A stretch of 21,788 nt of DNA from a virus. How positions within the stretch are numbered: position 1 is the stretch's first letter; each line of letters opens with the position of its first letter. The stretch spans positions 1-21,788 of the IMG/VR virus record IMGVR_UViG_3300028623_000307; one strand, 5' to 3'. The notes under the pieces were generated by a model. That model did not search any database. It saw only the letters and a list, made by a program, of their open reading frames with translations, and had not been told where the DNA came from. Shown here piece after piece: positions 6,305 to 14,285 of the stretch. The translations under genes were made by a program, and so were the position numbers.

Positions 6305-6800
6305 CAATCAAGTGACCAACATGGTAGTGAAGGTTCTGGAGGGACAGTCAACCACAGAGCAAGTAGGGATATTCAACCGACTGTTGAATACAGCTTTAGC
6401 ACAGGATTTAGTGCAAGGACAGCAAGCTCTGATTAGAACCCTTTCAGGATTTGAAGAGGTATCTCAAAAGTTACAGAATGCAATTGACCAGAAGTTACAG
6501 GTAGAGGTGGAAACAATGGAACTCAAGGAATTATTTGAGTACTACGAAAAGATCCAAAGCTATGCATTGCGTGTACTGGACTTACAGAGAAAGATTGTAC
6601 AAGGTAAGGATTTATTCCCATCCGATATATTGTCAGAAGAGGAGAAAGCATTTTTATCCATCCTGAAATCATTCAGGACAGATGCAGAAAAGACCGACTT
6701 TGTAAATAAGATCAAACAGATTCAAGCAGAAAAAGATGCCAAGCAACCAACATCCACAGACACCGATCCTGACACCGAGAAATCAGACTTCGAAGACTAA
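6297..6800 (+). CDS. Probable small terminase subunit
   Basis: The 167-residue protein is largely alpha-helical with a central coiled-coil-like stretch (about 45-105: VSQKLQNAIDQKLQVEVETM, then LFEYYEKIQSYALRVL) and an acidic, Thr/Asp-rich tail (TDTDPDTEKSDFED). Size and position directly before the large terminase match T4 gp16 (164 residues), the DNA-recognition subunit of the packaging motor. Sequence alone gives no diagnostic motif, so the call rests on position, length and helical character. It overlaps the sigma-like gene by 8 nt and the large terminase by 65 nt. Confidence 0.5.
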   Translation: MDNNQVTNMVVKVLEGQSTTEQVGIFNRLLNTALAQDLVQGQQALIRTLSGFEEVSQKLQNAIDQKLQVEVETMELKELFEYYEKIQSYALRVLDLQRKIVQGKDLFPSDILSEEEKAFLSILKSFRTDAEKTDFVNKIKQIQAEKDAKQPTSTDTDPDTEKSDFED

Positions 6801-9390
6801 TCACATTGACCAGATAGAGAATTTCCTATTCACGTCCAAGAAACCAGTGTCATTCCGTGAATTTTGCGATAGCCCCGATTATATGGGGCTATCTGGTTTA
6901 TATGAGTTTTGGAAGAAAGAGCTCAACCCTATTTCAGATGACATCAATGAAATCCTATTCGACGGATCACTTGGTACAGGTAAATGTATACCCGGCCACT
7001 GTAGAGTAGCATCAAATCACGGATATCAGCCAATTGAGTACTTTAAGAAGTTGGTGTCAGGGGATAAATTTGGTGGAATGAGACCAATAAACGATGTGAT
7101 GCTTATGCAACACAACGGAACTGATAGGGCAACAACTCATTTCTACGAACAATCAAAATGTGATGTTGTAAATCTACACCTAAGCAATAAATTGACAGTG
7201 TCAGGTACACAGAATCACAAGATACAGACTATGGAAGGTCCAATGATGGCTACCAAAGACTGGACAATCGGAGATTTAGTACCTCTCAACCATAGCATCA
7301 TGTTCTATGGTCAGTCCACAATTTGTAGTAGGCGAGCTTTCAAAGTAGGTGTGTTGTATAAATTCGCTGTATTATATGGTTATTACGGATCATTGACAGA
7401 GAAACCCGGCTTCGAGTTGAATATTGTAGATAATGTGTACAGGTGTACCGATCCTGATATTAACGCTATAAGCTATCTTGACATCCTGAATGAATCAGTT
7501 GAGGTACGGGTAGCATTTCTCAAGGGGTTAGTGTCTAACAAAGGTTTAAAGATATTCACCAGTGAGTCACGTGATTTTGTATCAGCATTGTTAACCTCAC
7601 TGGGAATAGTTCATAAAGCAGGAACTAATTCAATCACAGTTGCTGAGTTCTCGAAACAGCTATTTCTTGACTTCTTGAAGGGAACACCAACTGATCGGAT
7701 TAAATACTCTGACAAGTTCTACTATGTAATTGATAACAAGGTTTGTTGTAAGATTGAATATGTCACCCACACAGTTGAAGATGTTTATGATTTTGTAGTT
7801 CCAAGCACTCACCGTTTTGTTGCTCAGGGAGTCCTAAATCATAATACGACTGCCTCAAATGCTTTTCTACTCTACCGCCTTTATAAACTATTCCTGAATG
7901 GAGATCCTCGCTACCGGCTAGGTATCATGGACAACTCACCAGTCTACATTATCTATTTCTCTGTATCATTGAAGATGGCTGAGAAGTCTGGTTATAAGCA
8001 GTTGAAATCTATGATTGACCATTCAACATGGTTTAAGAACAACGCACCACGTGATAAAGCACTCGAGTCTGTAATTAAACTTCCTTATGACTTTGAGATT
8101 GACTCAGCATCAGCAGAAGGCCACCAGATTGGTTTGAATGTTTGGGCATTCATCTTAGATGAAGCTAACTTCCGGTCAGGTACAGGCTCAGGTCTGGTTG
8201 AAGAGTACGAAGAAGTAACACAGTTGTATCAGCAGTTAGTTGACAGGCAGATAACCCGTTTCATGACCCGTGAAGGTATGAACACCATCAGTATTCTGAT
8301 ATCATCTGCATCGTATCAGTCCTCATTTATGGAAAAGAGGAAGAGAGATCTGGAAGGTGAAAAGAGTGTGAAGATTATAACCTCAGTAGGTTACAAGATA
8401 AAACCAGAGAAGTATTCTAAGGAGATGTTCGAAGTTTTTGTTGGTACCACCATGATGTCACCAATTATAATCAAGGACGAACATCACAAGCGTGTAATCC
8501 TGAGACAACTGCATATGGAGGATATGTCTGCTGTGTCTGATAAATTCTTTGAGAAGGTACCGGAATCACTTCGCAAGCAGTATGAATTGAATATCAATCT
8601 AGCATTACAGAACCACTCTGGAGTAGCAACACAATCAGAAGACAAGTTTGTTCACAACATGGATCTGGTTAGAACAGCTTATGTTGAAGACATCCATCCA
8701 TGGTTTATAAACAATATTGTTACGCTTTCTAATAAGGATGATGTTCAGTTGATTTACTATCTTCAACCGGAGAATATGCACGAGCTTGAGAAACCTCACT
8801 CAATATTCCTTGACTTATCAATATCAGGTGACGCAGGAGGTTTATCATGTACAAGGTTTGACGGTATAGTTAATGGTGTTAAGAAGCATACTCATGTATT
8901 TACACTTGAAATAGTCCCACCACCTTACCCGGGTGAAACCAAGATATCAAAGATCAAGGATTTCATTGTGATGCTGGCTGAGATTGTAAACCTATCAGCA
9001 TTTGGTAGTGACCAGTATCAATCAAAAGGGATAAGACAAGAGATTCTTGCTGAACTTGATCTGGTTGATACTCGTCTATCCATTGACTCATCAGATGAAT
9101 TCTTCCTCTTGTGGATAAGAGCTCTGGTTGAAGAACGATTCCAAATGCTATTTATCAAGAAGCTCGAGACTGAAATAGAGGAAGCTAAACACGATTTAAA
9201 GAGACGAAGAATAACCAGAAACAACAAGTCTACCGATGACTTATTCCAATCTTTAGTAGGATCATTTTTCCTATCCGAGACAGTAAGCTCACTGGGTGAT
9301 AATGATATTGGGTCGCTATATCGTGATAGAATAAATTTAGTGGGTGGTAATTCAGTTAGAAAGATGATGAGAAGTTTAGGATTTTCTTAA
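6736..9390 (+). CDS. Large terminase subunit (TerL), intein-containing precursor
   Basis: The 884-residue precursor splices to a 597-residue TerL (T4 gp17 is 610), the ATP-driven motor and nuclease that packages DNA into proheads. N-extein residues 1-83 end in GSLGTGK, the first part of Walker A. After the intein, TT completes it. Walker B is AFILDEAN with D475 and E476 (precursor numbering). The C-terminal RNase H-like nuclease shows FLDLSISGD (D693, D699), FGSDQYQS (D759) and STDDLFQSLVGSFF (D834/D835), the usual three acidic clusters. The visible ATG 6736 overlaps the upstream gene by 65 nt; recognisable terminase similarity begins only near residue 38 (PVSFREFCDSPDY), so the real start could be a nearby non-ATG codon. 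Without splicing the ATPase would be inactive. Confidence 0.93.
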   Translation: MPSNQHPQTPILTPRNQTSKTNHIDQIENFLFTSKKPVSFREFCDSPDYMGLSGLYEFWKKELNPISDDINEILFDGSLGTGKCIPGHCRVASNHGYQPIEYFKKLVSGDKFGGMRPINDVMLMQHNGTDRATTHFYEQSKCDVVNLHLSNKLTVSGTQNHKIQTMEGPMMATKDWTIGDLVPLNHSIMFYGQSTICSRRAFKVGVLYKFAVLYGYYGSLTEKPGFELNIVDNVYRCTDPDINAISYLDILNESVEVRVAFLKGLVSNKGLKIFTSESRDFVSALLTSLGIVHKAGTNSITVAEFSKQLFLDFLKGTPTDRIKYSDKFYYVIDNKVCCKIEYVTHTVEDVYDFVVPSTHRFVAQGVLNHNTTASNAFLLYRLYKLFLNGDPRYRLGIMDNSPVYIIYFSVSLKMAEKSGYKQLKSMIDHSTWFKNNAPRDKALESVIKLPYDFEIDSASAEGHQIGLNVWAFILDEANFRSGTGSGLVEEYEEVTQLYQQLVDRQITRFMTREGMNTISILISSASYQSSFMEKRKRDLEGEKSVKIITSVGYKIKPEKYSKEMFEVFVGTTMMSPIIIKDEHHKRVILRQLHMEDMSAVSDKFFEKVPESLRKQYELNINLALQNHSGVATQSEDKFVHNMDLVRTAYVEDIHPWFINNIVTLSNKDDVQLIYYLQPENMHELEKPHSIFLDLSISGDAGGLSCTRFDGIVNGVKKHTHVFTLEIVPPPYPGETKISKIKDFIVMLAEIVNLSAFGSDQYQSKGIRQEILAELDLVDTRLSIDSSDEFFLLWIRALVEERFQMLFIKKLETEIEEAKHDLKRRRITRNNKSTDDLFQSLVGSFFLSETVSSLGDNDIGSLYRDRINLVGGNSVRKMMRSLGFS
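6868..6893 (+). other. Perfect 9-bp hairpin inside terL
   Basis: GATAGCCCC (6868-6876) pairs perfectly with GGGGCTATC (6885-6893) around an 8-nt loop, and outer AAACCA (6841-6846) can pair with TGGTTT (6894-6899). It is GC-rich in AT-rich surroundings and has no T-run, so it is not a standard terminator. It lies about 90 nt before the intein, in the early terL coding region. Confidence 0.5.
6985..7845 (+). mobile_element. Intein in the TerL Walker A motif, with decayed endonuclease
   Basis: A 287-residue in-frame insert splits GTGK from TT. It begins with Cys1 (CIPGHCRVAS, block A). It has block B SGTQNHKI with T75 and H78, block F VEDVYDFVV..HRFVAQG (264-282), and block G ending VLNHN with H286 and N287; the +1 extein residue is Thr. 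All residues needed for class 1 splicing are present. The central region (about 110-240) resembles a LAGLIDADG homing endonuclease. The second motif reads FLKGLVSNKG (178-187), where the family has FLRGLFDADG, so the catalytic Asp is Lys186. The first motif region (LYGYYGS) also lacks its acid. Hence splicing is likely intact but homing is probably lost. Confidence 0.9.
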
Positions 9391-9426
9391 GTTGATATAT
9401 TCATTTAAACATAAGCGGAATTTATT

Positions 9427-10047
9427 ATGGCAACAAAAGACAACAAGAAGTCAAAGCCAGTGGACAAGAAACCACCCTTGACACAGCAACAAAAAGCAGA
9501 TATTCTTATAGGAAGATTGGAGATAGGGACAGACGAAGAGAAACAGGTTCTGGTTGACAGAATCAAAGTGATCATTGAAGTTTTGCCTTTGGATGAACAG
9601 AATGAAATCCTTCGGAAGGTATTCGCGGTATACGTACCTGCAGTCTGTCCAGAAATCCAAGTCCTTGAAACTCCCGGTATGGATCAAGGCAAAGAGTTTC
9701 CCTCATCTGTTGAAGTTCCTGAACCTCAAGCACCAGAACCTGAAACAGTTGTCGATACTAATACCGATGATAGTGATGTTTCTGATAACTCTGACGTTAT
9801 CGATGAAATAACTGGTGAAACTGCTCAGGAACAAGAAAACCTTGAAGAAGATATGAAAAAGAAACCAACCACTGAAGTACCTGCAACACCAAGTATTTCA
9901 TTAGCCCGGATGCAGGCCGTGATTAATAACAGAAAACAAGGGGTAATTCCAAAAGCTTCCTCTGTTCAGGAAGAACTGAGACGCAGAAGGTTCGGATCCT
10001 CTGTGTTAGAAGAAATAGAACGTCGTAAAGGTAAGAAAGATGTCTAG
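9427..10047 (+). CDS. Acidic head-region protein, possible scaffold/core component
   Basis: The 206-residue protein starts with a very basic stretch (MATKDNKKSKPVDKKPP), has a helical segment (about 20-70), a long disordered acidic Pro/Glu/Asp-rich centre (about 85-150, for example VPEPQAPEPETVV) and a basic helical C-terminus (EELRRRRF, then EEIERRKGKKDV). It lies between terL and portal. No gp22-like scaffold gene is seen between protease and capsid where T4 has it, so this disordered, charged protein is a candidate for that job. That is inference only; no homology was recognised. Its stop overlaps the portal start by 8 nt. A 36-nt gap without a clear promoter precedes it. Confidence 0.6.
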   Translation: MATKDNKKSKPVDKKPPLTQQQKADILIGRLEIGTDEEKQVLVDRIKVIIEVLPLDEQNEILRKVFAVYVPAVCPEIQVLETPGMDQGKEFPSSVEVPEPQAPEPETVVDTNTDDSDVSDNSDVIDEITGETAQEQENLEEDMKKKPTTEVPATPSISLARMQAVINNRKQGVIPKASSVQEELRRRRFGSSVLEEIERRKGKKDV

Positions 10048-11575
10048 TGCCGGTGGAGTATTTGGTATTGTAGGTTTAATTTCTAGGTTCTTAAACGTCC
10101 CAATTGGTGCTGGACTGCGTAAAGCAGGGGGCGCTCGTGAACGTGAAAAGTACCTCGCAAAGCATGAACTGATTAACTCTGTGATGGGTATCACAGTTGA
10201 CGATATCTGTATGGGCAACTCGCCCTTTTATGCTCAGAATGCAGATAAACTACGAAGAGAGTCTGGTAAGAAGCTTGAAAACCTAACTAAAGAGATTAAC
10301 TCAATCTCTAAGTGGGCCGCTTTTGATCTACTATCTTTGGGATACTCAGTATACTCCGTTAAGGTTAAGAACAACCACCTTTATTTACTTCCAGAAACTG
10401 ATGAACTCGAGTTCTATCTAACTGACGAGAAGCGTGTAATTGTTTTCAAGGAGAAGAAGGAATTGAGAGGAGCAGTTGTATTTATCAACTATAACAAAGC
10501 ATCCCTTGAGATCATTCCTGATAACAAACTAACTGAACAAAAGGAAGAGGACAAACGTGATTTTGAGGCACAAGGCAAGGACAAGAAATCAGAATCTGCT
10601 AACAAAGAGGTATTAAAATATACCATTAAGCCAACTGCAATTCAGGTAGCCAACATTGATGCATCGATCAAGGAATTACAGCTCATCGAGAGGGCAATTC
10701 AACGTTATCGTCGTGATGCTAGGATTCTAAGGTTTATCACTGTTGATGTTGGTATGTCGCAAGGTGATAAGATTGACGAAGTAACTGAATCCATAGGTAA
10801 TGGTCTGAATGCAGACTCAATATCATTAGAAGAAGCTACACTGTCTGACTATTTCAATGATGAAATGCCTGTGTTCCCAACTAAAGGAGGAAAAGGAAAA
10901 CCTGAGTTAACCACAGACATTCCTGATTTCAACATTAAGGAAATGATGGACTTGGATCACGTCTTATCTAAGATCTTCTTAGGTATGAGGTTTCCAAAGT
11001 CTTATGCTGACTTCTCAACAACTCTTGACGCAACTGCTGTTTCAATGATACGTGGCGATATCCGCTACTCTCGCCTTATCAAACAGGTAAGATCGTTGAT
11101 GGAAGATACAGTAAACGCCTACCTTGAAGGTATTGAAGTGTTGAAGAACAAGGATGTCAAGCTTAAGTTGACTGAAATGCCAACACCTGAAGAGGAAGAA
11201 GTGGTCAATTCACTAACACTTTACAGTGACTTCTCATCTGAGTTCTATGAATTTGTTATTAATACATCTGAAACCAAAGGGCAGGCTGAACACAAGGTAG
11301 ATATGCTTGAGTGCTTATTGGGCAATTCAACGTCACTGCTATCAGTTTCTAAATGGCTTGCGGCTGTTAGAGCTTGTATTGATGATAAGTTTTCAGAAGC
11401 ACCTGATGTTCAACAATCTGAAGATGAACTTGGTGAATCAGCAGGAGCAGACTTTGGTTCAGGTGGACCAGATCAACCGTCAGACTTAAGTGAGTTTGAA
11501 GTGCCTGGATCAGAAGCAGGTGGCCCGGGTGAAGAAGCACCTGAAGAAGCAACCTCAGAAGCACCAGTTGAATAA
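10040..11575 (+). CDS. Portal vertex protein (gp20-like)
   Basis: The 511-residue protein matches the T4 gp20-type portal, the dodecameric ring at the head vertex through which DNA passes. The signature helix IERAIQRYRRDARILRF (216-232) followed by ITVDVGM corresponds to the gp20 segment rich in Arg ending in a D-V-G turn. Later come FPTKGGKGKPEL and LDHVLSKIFLGMRFPKSY, like the family's LPTxxGG and YFxxKLYxALxIP motifs. T4 gp20 is 524 residues. The C-terminal about 60 residues are an acidic, Gly/Ser/Pro-rich extension with EEAPEEATSEAP, probably disordered. It follows an 8-nt overlap and precedes the SWIM-type gene by 2 nt. Confidence 0.85.
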   Translation: MSSAGGVFGIVGLISRFLNVPIGAGLRKAGGAREREKYLAKHELINSVMGITVDDICMGNSPFYAQNADKLRRESGKKLENLTKEINSISKWAAFDLLSLGYSVYSVKVKNNHLYLLPETDELEFYLTDEKRVIVFKEKKELRGAVVFINYNKASLEIIPDNKLTEQKEEDKRDFEAQGKDKKSESANKEVLKYTIKPTAIQVANIDASIKELQLIERAIQRYRRDARILRFITVDVGMSQGDKIDEVTESIGNGLNADSISLEEATLSDYFNDEMPVFPTKGGKGKPELTTDIPDFNIKEMMDLDHVLSKIFLGMRFPKSYADFSTTLDATAVSMIRGDIRYSRLIKQVRSLMEDTVNAYLEGIEVLKNKDVKLKLTEMPTPEEEEVVNSLTLYSDFSSEFYEFVINTSETKGQAEHKVDMLECLLGNSTSLLSVSKWLAAVRACIDDKFSEAPDVQQSEDELGESAGADFGSGGPDQPSDLSEFEVPGSEAGGPGEEAPEEATSEAPVE

Positions 11576-11577
11576 CA

Positions 11578-12060
11578 ATGGCACAATACAAGAAGTTATT
11601 ATCTGAAAGAGCGTTCTTAAAGGTACAGCAACGTGCTCGTGCCTTGAATGGGACTGATATCTCTCAGATCTTCTATAAAAACAAAGAAGTTTTGTTTAAA
11701 ACAATCTCTGGGACAGATCATAAAACAATCTGGACTCAGAGAATTGTTATTTTTGATATCAACGACGTTGATATCTCAGGTAGAGCTATCAATGTTTCAA
11801 AAGAAATTAGAGACTCGAATCTCAAGGTTAACTGCAATTGCCCCGCATTCCTCTATTGGGGCTATAAATACATCGCATGGCGTACTGGCTACGGTATTGA
11901 AAAAGAAACTAGAAGACCAAAGGTAAGGAATCCTCAACAGAAGGGATTCGTTTGTAAGCATCTTTTCCAAGTCATGCAAGTTTATCCATTTGTGGCATCT
12001 CATATTGTAAAAGAATTAAAGAAGGAGCAAGACAAGCTGATTAAAAAGGCTGAAAAATAG
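11578..12060 (+). CDS. SWIM-type zinc-finger protein in the head cluster
   Basis: The 160-residue protein carries a SWIM-like zinc motif CxCxnCxH: C86-N-C88 and C126-K-H128, with PAFLYWGYKYIAWRTGYG between them and a hydrophobic helix KHLFQVMQVYPF after. The N-terminal about 75 residues resemble a small beta domain. SWIM domains usually bind DNA or protein. The position between portal and prohead protease suggests a head assembly, packaging or virion role, but no T4 counterpart at this site is known to me. The C-terminus is lysine-rich (KKEQDKLIKKAEK). It is followed by a 48-nt gap that holds a late-promoter-like element. Confidence 0.7.
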   Translation: MAQYKKLLSERAFLKVQQRARALNGTDISQIFYKNKEVLFKTISGTDHKTIWTQRIVIFDINDVDISGRAINVSKEIRDSNLKVNCNCPAFLYWGYKYIAWRTGYGIEKETRRPKVRNPQQKGFVCKHLFQVMQVYPFVASHIVKELKKEQDKLIKKAEK

Positions 12061-12072
12061 CCACAGACTTTC

Positions 12073-12080
12073 TATAAATA
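12073..12080 (+). promoter_or_regulatory. T4-type late promoter -10 element before prohead protease
   Basis: TATAAATA lies in the 48-nt gap before ATG 12109, 28 nt upstream of it. The context CTATAAATAGGGTTATT repeats the site at 4200 except for three extra bases there. No -35 element is needed for T4-type late promoters. Confidence 0.55.
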
Positions 12081-12108
12081 GGGTTATTAAAAGATAATTA
12101 CAAGTCTT

Positions 12109-12777
12109 ATGGACAGGATAATTTTGGCTAATACCGCACTATTTAAAGTGAAAGACAGCATTGAGTTAGGAAACGCTATGGTACCAACTGTGCGTGGACC
12201 GCTTTCTAATGTTAATCTGGTATCAACGAATGGGTACAGGTACAAAGATACTTTCTGGAAGAAAGTTATCAACCACGAATCTATTCAGGACAGAATTGCA
12301 TCAAGGGATATGCTCGGTATGATTGAGCACCCGGTTGACGATGACGAATATCTCCGCACTCCTTATAAGAAAGCATCACATGTGGTGTTTGGTGTATCCA
12401 TTGAAAAGAATATACCATACGGTGTATTCGGATTACTAAACAATGCTGAAGGTAATTCAATGAAGGCCCTTTGTGATGTAGGCGTGCCGATTGGAGTTTC
12501 TACCCGTGGTCTGGGTGAATTCATTAAGGACAATGTATCCGACTATGTGGACGAAAACAACTACGTCTGCATCACATGGGATTTTACAAACAACCCCAAC
12601 CTGAAGAATGCCATTATGACAAAAGTGACTGACTCAATGAGGTCAACTCCACGGTTCACTGAACTGCTTGAGATGTATCACTTGAGAGATTCCGGAAACG
12701 CTACCCGGTTAGAAGTTTTATGTTCTGATATGGACAGGCTTGTTGCTGAAATTAGGAAAGAAATTATAAATAAGTAA
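12109..12777 (+). CDS. Prohead core protease (gp21-like)
   Basis: The 222-residue protein resembles the T4 gp21-type prohead serine protease, which digests scaffold and trims head proteins during maturation. H74 lies in LGMIEHPVDD, the family's G-x-x-x-HP motif. S131 lies in GVPIGVSTRGLGEF, the S-x-RG motif. D158 in ITWDFTNNP fits the third conserved segment. The preceding GLLNNAEGNSMKAL corresponds to the conserved 'interior T-x-x-G' region. T4 gp21 is 212 residues. It starts behind a TATAAATA element with no Shine-Dalgarno, and a second such element overlaps its 3' end before the capsid gene. Confidence 0.88.
   Translation: MDRIILANTALFKVKDSIELGNAMVPTVRGPLSNVNLVSTNGYRYKDTFWKKVINHESIQDRIASRDMLGMIEHPVDDDEYLRTPYKKASHVVFGVSIEKNIPYGVFGLLNNAEGNSMKALCDVGVPIGVSTRGLGEFIKDNVSDYVDENNYVCITWDFTNNPNLKNAIMTKVTDSMRSTPRFTELLEMYHLRDSGNATRLEVLCSDMDRLVAEIRKEIINK
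12765..12772 (+). promoter_or_regulatory. T4-type late promoter -10 element before major capsid gene
   Basis: TATAAATA covers the last codons of the protease gene and lies 16 nt before the capsid ATG (12789), giving a leader of about 10 nt if transcription starts some 6 nt after the octamer. It suits separate strong expression of the capsid gene. Confidence 0.5.
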
Positions 12778-12788
12778 AATTAATTAGT

Positions 12789-14273
12789 ATGAAAAGAGAT
12801 GATTTGTTAAAAAGAGTCACTGACTCTATCAGCAAAGTCACCGCAGGTGGTGGTAAAGTTGCTGAGTACTACGAGATCGCTTCTGCCGAATTGACTCGTA
12901 TCGAAGATAAAGGGAATGTCGCCCTGTTGCTCGACAACCTGCAAAGGATCTCGGATGCTGACGAAGGTCAGGCCTTCATTACAACCAGCAACTACGGTCC
13001 TTATGTTCAGGAGTTCTGGCCAATCGTTACAGCTTGGTATCCTGAGTTCCCATTGAAAGACCTGATCTGCGTGCAGACTATGGACCGCCCATTGGCTTAC
13101 CTGTTCTTCTCTCGTTTGTTAGTAGGTACCAACAAAGCTGACTCTATTGCAGGGGAAGTTGTTGAAACTGCAACTGGTAAACGTGTACTCCGCGGAAGGT
13201 ATCCGACCGGTGAAATCTTCGGTGAAGCTCTCGTAACTGCCGACTTCATCTTTGATGATGGAACTGATCAGTCAATCGCTGTATTGGCTTACTATCCATT
13301 GGTTGTAACAGGTGACAACATTGAAAAATACTTGTTGACTGTTGACTCTACTCTTCCTGCATTGGACGGTGTATTATCCGTATTGAATGTAACTGGTGAC
13401 TTGATCAACTTCAAGAAAGGTGCCGGAACTGACATTCTTGCCACTATTGACATGAAAACCGGTCAGTTGGTTATTAACGAAGGTATTTCTGGCCCTGTTG
13501 CTGCAGGTTCAATCACTTCTGTTTCCGTGAATTATGTATGGAACATTGAAAGTGCTGTTGAAACCACTATCCCGTCAATCACTGAAGATGTTGAGAAAAT
13601 CAGCATGGAAGCAATTCCACGTGCTCTTGGAATCAAATGGTCAATCTTCTCTGAATACGTTAAGAAGAAACAGTTCGGTCAGGACATTCGCGTTGACACT
13701 ACCAAACGTGTCTTGGAGATCATCTTCCAATACCAGTGCCGTTACATCCTTGATCAGATGTATGACTATGCTGGAGGATTTGTTGATGGATCAGCCGGTG
13801 AAGTTATTGATATCAGCTTGGTACCAACCACTGCTGTTACCATTGAAACCCGGGTTCAGGAAGTTTTACTGCAGTTGAACGCTGTTGGTAACGCTATCGA
13901 AATGAACGTTGGTCGTATGGCTGGAAACCGGATCGTTGCCGGTATGGCATTGAAATCATGGTTGGAGTCACTTCCTAACACCTATTTCAAACCAGTTACT
14001 GCTGATCAGGGTTACAACTCTCCTCGCAAAATTGGTACTATCGGCCGCTACGAAGTGTATTACGATCCACAACGTGCTTCTGACGAAGGTTTCATGACCT
14101 ATCGTGGTACTGAATGGTACGATGCTACCTACTATGTAGGAGAATTCATGCCTATCGTTCCTACCGATGCAATTGCATTGGGTGTAACTGTACGTTCTTC
14201 TATGGTGAGCATGGAAGCATACAAATACCACAAGAAAGGTGGAGTAACCAAATTGTCTTTCGTTACTGCATAA
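12789..14273 (+). CDS. Major capsid protein (gp23-like)
   Basis: The 494-residue protein matches the T4 gp23-type HK97-fold capsid protein (T4: 521). Landmarks are LICVQTMDRPLAYLFFSRLL (early domain), then TEDVEKISMEAIPRALGIKW and FSEYVKKKQFGQDIRVD, which correspond to the conserved RxLKAxYSxELxQDL helix, then ILDQMYDYAGG. Codon use is visibly biased (GGT, GAA, ATC, TTC, CGT), as expected for the most expressed gene. The typical gp21 cleavage pattern (I/L-x-E) is not found in the first 60 residues; the nearest is VAE at 24-26. A late promoter precedes it and a strong hairpin follows 28 nt after its stop. Confidence 0.88.
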   Translation: MKRDDLLKRVTDSISKVTAGGGKVAEYYEIASAELTRIEDKGNVALLLDNLQRISDADEGQAFITTSNYGPYVQEFWPIVTAWYPEFPLKDLICVQTMDRPLAYLFFSRLLVGTNKADSIAGEVVETATGKRVLRGRYPTGEIFGEALVTADFIFDDGTDQSIAVLAYYPLVVTGDNIEKYLLTVDSTLPALDGVLSVLNVTGDLINFKKGAGTDILATIDMKTGQLVINEGISGPVAAGSITSVSVNYVWNIESAVETTIPSITEDVEKISMEAIPRALGIKWSIFSEYVKKKQFGQDIRVDTTKRVLEIIFQYQCRYILDQMYDYAGGFVDGSAGEVIDISLVPTTAVTIETRVQEVLLQLNAVGNAIEMNVGRMAGNRIVAGMALKSWLESLPNTYFKPVTADQGYNSPRKIGTIGRYEVYYDPQRASDEGFMTYRGTEWYDATYYVGEFMPIVPTDAIALGVTVRSSMVSMEAYKYHKKGGVTKLSFVTA

Positions 14274-14285
14274 TAATTAGCCACT

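Noticed and set aside
7357-7364. TATAAATT inside the intein
   Set aside because: One mismatch and within coding sequence far from any start.
9391-9426. Gap after terL as a promoter or terminator
   Set aside because: No TATAAATA, no stable inverted repeat and no T-run are visible.
11521-11572. GAAGAAGCACCTGAAGAAGC-type repeat as a functional DNA repeat
   Set aside because: It is explained by the acidic EEAPEEATSEAP tail of the portal protein.
11863-11870. A fourth TATAAATA
   Set aside because: It lies in the middle of the SWIM-protein coding region, with no gene start close downstream in a useful position; probably coding chance.
13534-13878. 114-codon + frame inside the capsid gene
   Set aside because: Fully inside the major capsid gene in another frame; composition is that of a shadow, with no motif.
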